From an uncultured Myxococcales bacterium (GTDB lineage: Bacteria > Myxococcota > UBA727 > VGSZ01), in assembly GCA_903952805.1 (NCBI GenBank), contig CAJBHN010000397.1, positions 1 to 10,105 of the forward strand: a stretch of DNA of 10,105 nucleotides, written 5' to 3'. The first letter of the stretch is position 1; each line of letters opens with the position of its first letter. Below are positions 1 to 5,365 of this stretch, piece after piece. A program made the translations under genes and the position numbers. The notes under the pieces were generated by a model. That model did no database searches. It was not told the DNA's origin and saw only the letters and a program-made list of their open reading frames with translations.

Positions 1-153
1 CAACAAACGGTCTCCCAGCAGGGTTCGCTGCTGCTCATTGAGCATACCATCGCCGGCAATGACGAAATGACGGCGGGAAGGGTTATCCAGCGTCAGGACG
101 TCGTCGACGGCGACCGGGCCGATCACAGCGTCGGCCGAAATGATGTGAAGCAC
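1..153 (-). CDS. Partial unknown gene downstream of sctV (C-terminus off window)
   Basis: An open frame runs leftward from just after the sctV stop to the window edge, giving 51 residues without a stop. It begins with a GTG at 153 (VLHIISADAVIGPV); a TTG at 162 in the same frame is an alternative start. Neither has a clear Shine-Dalgarno sequence, so translation may be coupled to sctV, whose stop codon ends 13 bases upstream of the GTG. The visible part mixes hydrophobic strands (VIGPVAVDDVLTL, HFVIAG) with a charged stretch (NEQQRTLLGDRLL), and most codons end in G or C, as expected of real coding DNA here. No signal peptide or membrane helix is visible. I do not recognise the family. Its position makes a type III secretion role possible, but nothing in the residues shows it. 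The frame looks real; the exact start is uncertain. Confidence 0.6.
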   Translation of the reverse strand, partial: MLHIISADAVIGPVAVDDVLTLDNPSRRHFVIAGDGMLNEQQRTLLGDRLL

Positions 154-166
154 GACGGACAACAGG

Positions 167-2320
167 TCAGCCCAGGCTGATGCGGGCGATGGGCTGAATG
201 TTCATCTCGGGGCTGAGCTCTTGATAGGAGAGCACGGCGAGATGCGGGAATTCGAGTTCAACGAGTTTTCGGAAATACCGTCGAATCTCCATGGTCGTCA
301 GCACGACAGGCTGCTGGGCCGAGGGGGGCAGGTTGCCGACTTCGTTGCGGACGGCGGCGAGGATTTCCTGAGTGATCTCGGGCTCCAACGCCAGGTAGCT
401 GCCCGAGGATGTGTGCTGGACGGAGCTGCGCACGGTCTCTTCGATTTGGGGGTCGAGCAGATAGACAATCAGTGTTGACTGACCGCGCGTATATTTGTGC
501 GAGATATACCGTTTGAGGGCGGCTCGCACGTATTCGGTGAGCATGACGGTGTCGTTTTCGACCGGTCCCCATTCGGCGAGAGCCTGCAGGATATTTCGCA
601 GGTCACGGATGGAGATTTCTTCCTCGACCAGACGACGCAAAATGTCGGTCAGCTGGAAGGGCGAGACGGCCTTTGGGACCACCTCTTTGACCAACGCCGG
701 GAACGCCTGCTCAAGCTGTTCCAACATGTTTTGCGTTTCTTGGATACCGACAAACTCAGCGGCATTCTTGCGCAGCACGGCGGAGAGATGCAGGACGATA
801 TACCCGGGCGCATCCCACGTCGTCAGACCGGCGTCTTCCGCGAGCTTGCGCTGGTCCATGTTGATCCAGCCACAGGCATTGCCGTTGGCGGGATTTTGGG
901 CGGGGTCAGCCTCGATTCCCAACAGCCGCAACCGGTCGGGTGTATCGTTGACGAGGCATTTGTTCTTGTCGACGGTGCCCATCACCAGGGGGATTTCGTT
1001 GACCATGATGATGTAGCTGCCAGGAGGCAAATCGCCATCGTTGCCGCGAACGCGCAGGCCGGGGTAGCGAACGCCGAGTTCGTAGAAGAGCCCGTCTCGC
1101 ATCATCGGAATGAGTTCATTCAGGAAGTTGCTGCCACCGGTGTCGTCGACGAGGGGCACGAGGTCGGCGGCGACTTCGAGGGCGATGGGGGTCACGACGG
1201 GCATCATCTGCGCCGAGTTGCCTTCCTGCGCCCGAGCCTTCTGCACCGCCTGCTTCTTTTCTTCTTTGACCTGCTCCTCGCGGTGCTCAACGACGGCCTC
1301 ATTGCCGCCGCCGCCACCCAACTTGACGTCCTGGGCTTTCTTCAAGCCAAATGCGACGCCGCCCACGCCGAGGGCGCAGATGGCAAAGGGGACGCCAGGC
1401 AGGCCGGGGATGAGGCCGATCAGGCCAATGAAGATGGCGGCAATGGTGAAGGCCTTCGGTTGGGCCAGCACCTGACCAGCGAGGTCCTGACCCAGGTTGC
1501 TCCCCTCTTCTTCCGAGGCCACGCGGGTCACGATGAGGCCGGCGCACACCGACATCAGCAGAGCCGGAATGATGGCGACCAGGCCGTCGCCGATGGTGAG
1601 GATCGCATAGGTTTCGACCGCCTCAGCGGCGGTCAGCCCCTTTTGGGTAATGCCGATGATGATGCCGGCCACGACGTTGATGGCTGTGATGATGAGCCCG
1701 GCGACCGAGTCGCCCTTCACGAACTTCATCGCACCGTCCATCGAGCCAAACAGTTGGCTTTCGCGACCGAGGTCGTTGCGGCGGCGACGGGCTTCGTCGA
1801 GGTCGAAGGCGCCAGCGCGCAGGTCGGCATCGATGGACATCTGTTTGCCGGGCATGGCGTCGAGCGTAAAGCGCGCGGCGACTTCGGCGACGCGTTCGGA
1901 GCCCTTGGAGATGACCAGGAAGTTGATGAGCATCAGCACGAGAAAGATCACGGCGCCGACGACGAAGTTGCCCTTCACGACGAACTTCCCAAACGCCTCG
2001 ATGACTTCGCCGGCGTCGGCATTGAGCAGGATCAACCGCGTCGAGCTGACGTTGAGAGCCAGGCGAAACAGCGTCGTAATGAGGATGATGGTCGGGAACG
2101 ACGCCAGCCGCAGGGCCTGGGGGATGTACATCGAGATCAGCAGCATGATGACGCTGATGCTGATGTTGAGGACGAGGAGCACGTCGAGCAGGTGGGTCGG
2201 AATAGGGATGATCATCATCCCGACCACCGCCATCACGAGGACCGCCAACATGACGTCGGCGTAGCGCTTGAGCACGGCGAGCAAGTCACCCTGCATGATG
2301 ATATCGATGAACTTCTTCAT
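167..2320 (-). CDS. sctV: Type III secretion export gate protein SctV (FHIPEP family)
   Basis: This 717-residue protein has the full length of the FlhA/SctV family, the nonameric inner-membrane ring that passes substrates into the type III export channel using the proton motive force. Residues about 22-330 hold the hydrophobic membrane part. The family signature is at 143-167, with DAMPGKQMSIDADL at 154-167. A Gly-rich, then highly charged linker (about 334-370) leads to the cytoplasmic domain (about 375-717), which in this family docks chaperones and substrates. I call SctV rather than flagellar FlhA because of KGSERVAEV (139-147) and FGSMDGAMKFVKGD (191-204); FlhA usually has NGAxR and YGAMDGASKFV. 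The ending VLSYQELSPEMNIQP (696-710) also fits SctV. The ATG at 2320 has no good Shine-Dalgarno sequence; an in-frame ATG at 2296 is a possible shorter start. lexA lies 126 bp upstream on the same strand, and an unknown partial gene follows closely. No frameshift is seen. Confidence 0.93.
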   Translation of the reverse strand: MKKFIDIIMQGDLLAVLKRYADVMLAVLVMAVVGMMIIPIPTHLLDVLLVLNISISVIMLLISMYIPQALRLASFPTIILITTLFRLALNVSSTRLILLNADAGEVIEAFGKFVVKGNFVVGAVIFLVLMLINFLVISKGSERVAEVAARFTLDAMPGKQMSIDADLRAGAFDLDEARRRRNDLGRESQLFGSMDGAMKFVKGDSVAGLIITAINVVAGIIIGITQKGLTAAEAVETYAILTIGDGLVAIIPALLMSVCAGLIVTRVASEEEGSNLGQDLAGQVLAQPKAFTIAAIFIGLIGLIPGLPGVPFAICALGVGGVAFGLKKAQDVKLGGGGGNEAVVEHREEQVKEEKKQAVQKARAQEGNSAQMMPVVTPIALEVAADLVPLVDDTGGSNFLNELIPMMRDGLFYELGVRYPGLRVRGNDGDLPPGSYIIMVNEIPLVMGTVDKNKCLVNDTPDRLRLLGIEADPAQNPANGNACGWINMDQRKLAEDAGLTTWDAPGYIVLHLSAVLRKNAAEFVGIQETQNMLEQLEQAFPALVKEVVPKAVSPFQLTDILRRLVEEEISIRDLRNILQALAEWGPVENDTVMLTEYVRAALKRYISHKYTRGQSTLIVYLLDPQIEETVRSSVQHTSSGSYLALEPEITQEILAAVRNEVGNLPPSAQQPVVLTTMEIRRYFRKLVELEFPHLAVLSYQELSPEMNIQPIARISLG

Positions 2321-2330
2321 TCCAGACGGC

Positions 2331-2357
2331 CTCGGCGTCGATGGCGATGTCGCCGAG
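2331..2357 (-). promoter_or_regulatory. Hairpin in the sctV leader
   Basis: A perfect 7-bp inverted repeat, CTCGGCG and CGCCGAG, with a 13-base loop ends 10 bases before the sctV ATG, where a ribosome binding site would lie. The loop contains a competing shorter pairing (GGCG with CGCC). No T-run follows on the minus strand, so it is a poor terminator for lexA. It could be a translational control hairpin or chance pairing in GC-rich DNA. Confidence 0.35.
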
Positions 2358-2385
2358 ACGACCCCGATGGGCCGCCTCGCCGGAC

Positions 2386-2415
2386 ACGCTACCGACGTCC
2401 TTGTGCGGAGGTCAA
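2386..2415 (-). promoter_or_regulatory. Candidate sigma-70 type promoter for sctV
   Basis: On the minus strand TTGACC (2415-2410) is followed after 18 bases by TAGCGT (2391-2386). The -35 element matches the consensus at five of six positions, the -10 at only three. It sits in the gap between lexA and sctV and would give a leader of roughly 60 bases containing the hairpin. It was found by eye, and chance matches of this quality are common. Confidence 0.28.
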
Positions 2416-2446
2416 ACAGCGCAACGCATCGCGCGGCACGAAGCCA

Positions 2447-3154
2447 TCACACCTTGCGGTACACGCCGACGACGATGCCGAGGATGTCGGTCTGCCGAAA
2501 CGCGGTCTTGTCGACGAAAATCGGTGACAGTCGGCTGTTGGCAGGCTGAAAGCGGATCCGGTCTCCCTCGGGGAAATAGCGCTTCACCGTCGCTTCGCCT
2601 TCAATCATGGCGACGACAATCTCGCCAGTGCGAGCGACGGGCTGCTTTTTCACGAACAAATAATCGCCATCGAAGATGCCGTCTTCGATCATCGAGTCGC
2701 CCACGACGGTGAGGGCGAAGACCTTGTGCTTGGCGTTGTTGCCCAGAAAGAACGACGACACCCGAACGGTGTCGGTGCGGTTTTCCTCAGCCAGGATGGG
2801 CACGCCGGCGGCGACACGTCCCAAGAGGGGGACATCGACGCTGTCGTCATCATCGCGTGCCAAGCCGGGGTGGCGATCGCCATCGTCATCGAGGTCGTCG
2901 TTGGCCACCGTGGCATCGGTCCGGGTGAGCTGCAGGGTTCGGCTCTTGCCTTCCTCGCGGGTCAGAAAGCCCTTCTTTTGGAGCGCGTTGAGGTGGTCGT
3001 TGACGCCATTGGTGCTCTTGATGCCCAGGTGGTGGCCGATCTCCCGGATGGTCGGGGGAAAGCCATGCTGCCGGATATGACCCTCGATGAAGGTCACCAC
3101 GAGACGCTGGCGCTCCGTCAGGGTGGCGGGGTCGGGCGTGGAGGTGGTGATCAT
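2447..3154 (-). CDS. lexA: LexA, SOS response repressor and autoprotease
   Basis: LexA represses DNA-repair genes and cleaves itself when RecA filaments form on damaged DNA. The 235-residue product has an N-terminal winged helix with GFPPTIREIG (31-40) and recognition helix STNGVNDHL (47-55). The C-terminal S24 protease domain has the scissile Ala116-Gly117 bond in VAAGVP, catalytic Ser154 in GDSM and Lys191 in ATVKRY. The Ser-Lys spacing of 37 residues equals that of E. coli LexA. The start is the ATG at 3154 because GCGAGG lies five bases upstream and the protein then begins at the usual point; a TTG-started extension to 3217 would run through the promoter and LexA box. The linker (about 81-107) is unusually long and acidic, with DDLDDDGD (86-93) and DDDD (101-104), which explains a length above the usual 200-220. 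The gene is divergent from pyrH and upstream of sctV, and is probably autoregulated. Confidence 0.96.
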   Translation of the reverse strand: MITTSTPDPATLTERQRLVVTFIEGHIRQHGFPPTIREIGHHLGIKSTNGVNDHLNALQKKGFLTREEGKSRTLQLTRTDATVANDDLDDDGDRHPGLARDDDDSVDVPLLGRVAAGVPILAEENRTDTVRVSSFFLGNNAKHKVFALTVVGDSMIEDGIFDGDYLFVKKQPVARTGEIVVAMIEGEATVKRYFPEGDRIRFQPANSRLSPIFVDKTAFRQTDILGIVVGVYRKV

Positions 3155-3159
3155 GGAAG

Positions 3160-3165
3160 CCTCGC
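3160..3165 (-). promoter_or_regulatory. Ribosome binding site of lexA
   Basis: GCGAGG on the minus strand lies five bases before the ATG at 3154. It fixes the lexA start there rather than at the upstream in-frame TTG at 3217. The same hexamer precedes the thioredoxin gene. Confidence 0.75.
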
Positions 3166-3174
3166 AGGTGGTTT

Positions 3175-3191
3175 GCTGAACGAACGTACCG
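3175..3191 (-). promoter_or_regulatory. LexA box (myxobacterial type) in the lexA promoter
   Basis: The minus-strand sequence CGGTACGTTCGTTCAGC matches 16 of 17 positions of the Myxococcus xanthus LexA-binding consensus as I recall it, CTRHAMRYBYGTTCAGS. It lies 21 bases upstream of the lexA start, where binding would block transcription, which is classic SOS autoregulation. A second GTTCAG (3200-3195) lies 19 bp away in the same orientation, but the bases before it fit the consensus poorly. The match rests on a remembered consensus; binding is not shown. Confidence 0.65.
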
Positions 3192-3217
3192 TACCTGAAC
3201 GTCTGTGGCCGGCGCAA
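3188..3217 (-). promoter_or_regulatory. Candidate lexA promoter
   Basis: On the minus strand TTGCGC (3217-3212) and TACGGT (3193-3188) are 18 bases apart, each matching the sigma-70 consensus at three of six positions. The LexA box overlaps the -10 element and the region just downstream, as expected for a repressor site. The element matches alone are weak. No convincing promoter for pyrH was found in the rest of this divergent region. Confidence 0.3.
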
Positions 3218-3334
3218 GTTTTCAGGTGGGCAGTTTCATGCATGTTGTGGGCGCGGCGCCAAGCCAACGACATGGAGACACGCTTTGTTTCGGTGCCGGT
3301 TGGCGTTTCCCGCCGACCTGCTAGCGGGGACGTC

Positions 3335-3340
3335 GAGGTG
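3335..3340 (+). promoter_or_regulatory. Ribosome binding site of pyrH
   Basis: GAGGTG lies four bases before the ATG at 3345. It supports that start and therefore the extra N-terminal residues of this UMP kinase. Confidence 0.7.
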
Positions 3341-3344
3341 AATC

Positions 3345-4109
3345 ATGACGCCAACCGAGCCTGGACAGCCGCCAACCAATCGTGTCCCCCCGCCCGAGGG
3401 CTGTCGGTATGGCCGTATCCTCCTGAAAATCTCGGGCGAGGCGCTGCAGGGTGACAAGGGCTACGGCATTGACCCCGCCGTCCTCGATGTCGTCGCCGAC
3501 GAGGTCAAGCACGTTCGGGCCATGGGCGTCCAGGTCGCCGTGGTCATCGGCGGCGGCAACATCTTCCGGGGGCTCAAAGCGTCCGTCGATGCCGGCATGG
3601 ACCGCGCCACTGCCGACTACATGGGCATGCTGGCGACGGTGATGAACGCCATCGCCCTGCAAGATGCCCTGGAGCGCAAAGGCATCCACACCCGAGTGCA
3701 GTCGGCAATCAACATGCAAGAACTCGCGGAGCCCTACATCCGCCGGAAGGCCATCCGGCACCTGGAGAAGGACCGTGTGGTCATCTTTGGCGCTGGCACT
3801 GGCAACCCTTTCTTCACGACCGACACGGCTGCCTCCCTGCGCGGCATGGAGATTGGCGCCGACGTCATCATGAAGGCCACCAGCGTCAACGGCGTCTACG
3901 ACAAGGACCCCAAGAAGCACGCCGACGCCATCATGTTCGACAAGCTGTCGTACATCGACGCTCTCAAGATGGGATTGAAGGTCATGGACGCCACAGCGCT
4001 GTCGTTGTGCATGGATAACAAAATGCCCATCTTGGTGTTCAATATGCACGAGCGCGGTAACGTCATTCGTGCGGTTCGGGGCGAAACAGTCGGCACCATC
4101 GTCGTGTGA
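3345..4109 (+). CDS. pyrH: UMP kinase PyrH
   Basis: PyrH phosphorylates UMP to UDP with ATP in pyrimidine nucleotide synthesis; it is a cytoplasmic hexamer of the amino acid kinase fold. The 254-residue product has KISGEAL (28-34), the phosphate-binding GGGNIFRG (69-76), FGAGTGNPFFTTDTAA (148-163), and KATSVNGVYDKDP (177-189), all typical of bacterial PyrH. It runs to the normal C-terminal end. A Pro-rich extension of about 20 residues (TPTEPGQPPTNRVPPPEG) precedes the fold and makes it slightly longer than the usual 240. The ATG at 3345 has GAGGTG four bases upstream. In many bacteria pyrH lies between tsf and frr; here it stands alone, divergent from lexA and convergent with an unknown gene 32 bp beyond its stop. 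Allosteric control by GTP and UTP is known for the family, not visible here. Confidence 0.97.
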   Translation: MTPTEPGQPPTNRVPPPEGCRYGRILLKISGEALQGDKGYGIDPAVLDVVADEVKHVRAMGVQVAVVIGGGNIFRGLKASVDAGMDRATADYMGMLATVMNAIALQDALERKGIHTRVQSAINMQELAEPYIRRKAIRHLEKDRVVIFGAGTGNPFFTTDTAASLRGMEIGADVIMKATSVNGVYDKDPKKHADAIMFDKLSYIDALKMGLKVMDATALSLCMDNKMPILVFNMHERGNVIRAVRGETVGTIVV

Positions 4110-4141
4110 CGCTGCAGGCCTGGCGGTCGTCGGCCGGATGG

Positions 4142-4651
4142 CTATTTGTCCAGCACCGTCGACAAGAACAGCTGGGAAAGGGCCTCGGCCTCCGACATCT
4201 TCGCTGGGGCCGGGGGCAGGTTGACGGCGGCGGGCGCCGCGGCAGGAATCGAAAGTCCGTCCCGAACCAGCCTGACGTCGGTGCGCTCGACGAACGTGTC
4301 TTCTTCCCGGGTGACGGTGGCCGGTCCATCTGCTGCTCGTGGGCGTGAACGTGTGGCGGGCGAGAGGTCGCCCAAGAAACCTTCCACGACGGTGTAGGCA
4401 ACGTCACCGTAGATGACAGAGTCGAGGTAGTGCTCAGCCCCAAGCCCGTCGAGCTGGGCTTTGGTCTTCACTTTGCCGAGCAGCTTGTTCGCACCATCGT
4501 CACCATCAATGAGGGCGACGAAGCGGACCGCCTGGCTCAACGCCACGGTGCGATTCTCGGCGATCAGCGTCAGCAAGCTGTCCTCGAGCCGAACCTTGCC
4601 CTGGTCGCTCCACTGCTGGAGCATGTGATTGGTCAGAAACACCGCCGGCAT
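4142..4651 (-). CDS. Conserved-looking protein of unknown function, 169 residues
   Basis: I cannot name a function. Residues 1-95 look like one compact domain with well-formed motifs (FLTNHMLQQWSDQGKV at 5-20, HYLDSVIYGDVAYTVVEGFL at 74-93). Residues 96-150 are a Pro/Ala/Arg-rich, probably disordered linker, and the tail SEAEALSQLFLSTVLDK (153-169) would form an amphipathic helix. There is no signal peptide, membrane helix or cysteine. I have the impression of similar unannotated proteins in other Myxococcota, without a role. A strong GGAGG lies four bases before the ATG at 4651, which makes the start firm. A weak promoter, TTGGCA (4698-4693) with GACAAA 17 bases on, lies in the divergent region shared with the thioredoxin gene. 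The gene converges with pyrH, and I see no good terminator in the 32-bp gap. A domain-linker-helix layout suggests an adaptor, but that is speculation. Confidence 0.85.
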   Translation of the reverse strand: MPAVFLTNHMLQQWSDQGKVRLEDSLLTLIAENRTVALSQAVRFVALIDGDDGANKLLGKVKTKAQLDGLGAEHYLDSVIYGDVAYTVVEGFLGDLSPATRSRPRAADGPATVTREEDTFVERTDVRLVRDGLSIPAAAPAAVNLPPAPAKMSEAEALSQLFLSTVLDK

Positions 4652-4876
4652 CGCGCCTCCGTCCAGGGTTTTGTCGCACCTCGACTGTCAGATGCCAAGC
4701 CGACTCCGTTCTGGTATCCGACACGCCGTCGCAGCATCAGCCCGTGGCTGGCGCCTGGACGTTTGCACCGAAGCCTTCCGGTGCCTGGTCGGTGTCGCGT
4801 TGGCGGCCAACAGGGCAGCAACGACGGCCCCCGCCCGGCATCACATACGGACACCCGACCGACAGCGAGGTTTTTC
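4652..4876. promoter_or_regulatory. Divergent intergenic region between the unknown gene and trxA
   Basis: This 225-bp gap must hold the start signals for both flanking genes. Leftward I see the GGAGG site (4660-4656) and one weak promoter candidate (TTGGCA at 4698-4693). Rightward I see only the ribosome binding site of trxA and no convincing -35/-10 pair. There is no long repeat, and the open frames crossing it read as shadows. Confidence 0.5.
4865..4870 (+). promoter_or_regulatory. Ribosome binding site of trxA
   Basis: GCGAGG lies six bases, mostly T, before the ATG at 4877. It fixes the thioredoxin start and rules out the long in-frame extension that begins upstream at 4430. Confidence 0.75.
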
Positions 4877-5203
4877 ATGGCAGTCAATGTCTCCGAGATC
4901 ACCGAGAGCAACTTTCAGAGCACCGTCCTTGGCTCCGACAAGCCCTTCCTTGTGGATTTTTGGGCGACGTGGTGCGGTCCCTGCCTGGCCATCGCTCCAC
5001 ATGTGGAGGCGATTGCCAACGAAATGACCGGCAAACTCGGCGTCGGCAAGGTCAACATCGACGACCACCCCGGCATCGCAGGACAGTTCGGCGTTCGTTC
5101 CATCCCGACGCTGATCTTGTTCAAGGGCGGCAAACCAGTGGATCAGATCGTCGGTGCCGTGCCTCGGGCCAAGCTCGAAGAGATGGTCAAGCGCCACTCC
5201 TGA
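4877..5203 (+). CDS. trxA: Thioredoxin
   Basis: A 108-residue single-domain thioredoxin, the normal length, which reduces protein disulfides in the cytoplasm and is recharged by thioredoxin reductase. The active site WCGPC has Cys33 and Cys36; the buried Asp27, Trp32 and cis-Pro77 (SIPT) are all present, as is the final strand-helix segment. The residue after the second Cys is Leu, where E. coli thioredoxin has Lys; this is a mild variation. No signal peptide is present, so it should be cytoplasmic. The open frame extends far upstream, but family length and the GCGAGG at 4865 select the ATG at 4877. It stands alone: a divergent gene lies upstream, and a terminator candidate (5289-5328) separates it from the dehydrogenase gene downstream. 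It could be a secondary thioredoxin rather than the main one. Confidence 0.95.
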   Translation: MAVNVSEITESNFQSTVLGSDKPFLVDFWATWCGPCLAIAPHVEAIANEMTGKLGVGKVNIDDHPGIAGQFGVRSIPTLILFKGGKPVDQIVGAVPRAKLEEMVKRHS

Positions 5204-5288
5204 CCAACGTCGACACGAGGCAACGCACGCCAAGTCGGCGACTGCACCGTGTACCGTTGACAGCCGACCCCGCCGAAGACAGCTTCAC

Positions 5289-5328
5289 CGCCGACGAAAC
5301 GCCTTGCGCGCTTCGTCGGCGTTTGCTT
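5289..5328 (+). terminator. Rho-independent terminator candidate after trxA
   Basis: CGCCGACGAA (5289-5298) pairs perfectly over 10 bp with TTCGTCGGCG (5312-5321) across a 13-base loop, and TTTGCTT follows. It lies 85 bases past the trxA stop and 37 bases before the dehydrogenase start. The stem is strong but the T-run is short and interrupted. It could also act as an attenuator in the leader of the downstream gene. Confidence 0.65.
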
Positions 5329-5365
5329 GAGAACCTGTGACCACAGCGAATCTACGGTGCATTCC

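Noticed and set aside
167..2320. Flagellar FlhA as an identity for the export gate gene
   Set aside because: KGSERVAEV, FGSMDGAMKFVKGD and the VLSYQELSPEMNIQP ending match the secretion-type SctV branch, and no flagellar gene is in the window.
497..2527. 676-codon open frame on the plus strand opposite sctV
   Set aside because: It mirrors sctV in antisense. The product is a low-complexity series of His, Asp, Glu, Arg and Gln without domains, as expected of a GC-rich shadow frame.
2726..3454. 242-codon plus-strand open frame crossing the lexA promoter and the start of pyrH
   Set aside because: It is antisense to lexA and out of frame with pyrH, both certain genes.
4110..4141. Terminator between convergent pyrH and the unknown gene
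   Set aside because: Only a GGCC...GGCC pairing is present, with no extended stem and no T-run on either strand.
4430..4876. N-terminal extension of the thioredoxin frame
   Set aside because: It overlaps the unknown minus-strand gene and the divergent region, and the residues before the ATG at 4877 are low-complexity. Family length and a good ribosome binding site support the short start.
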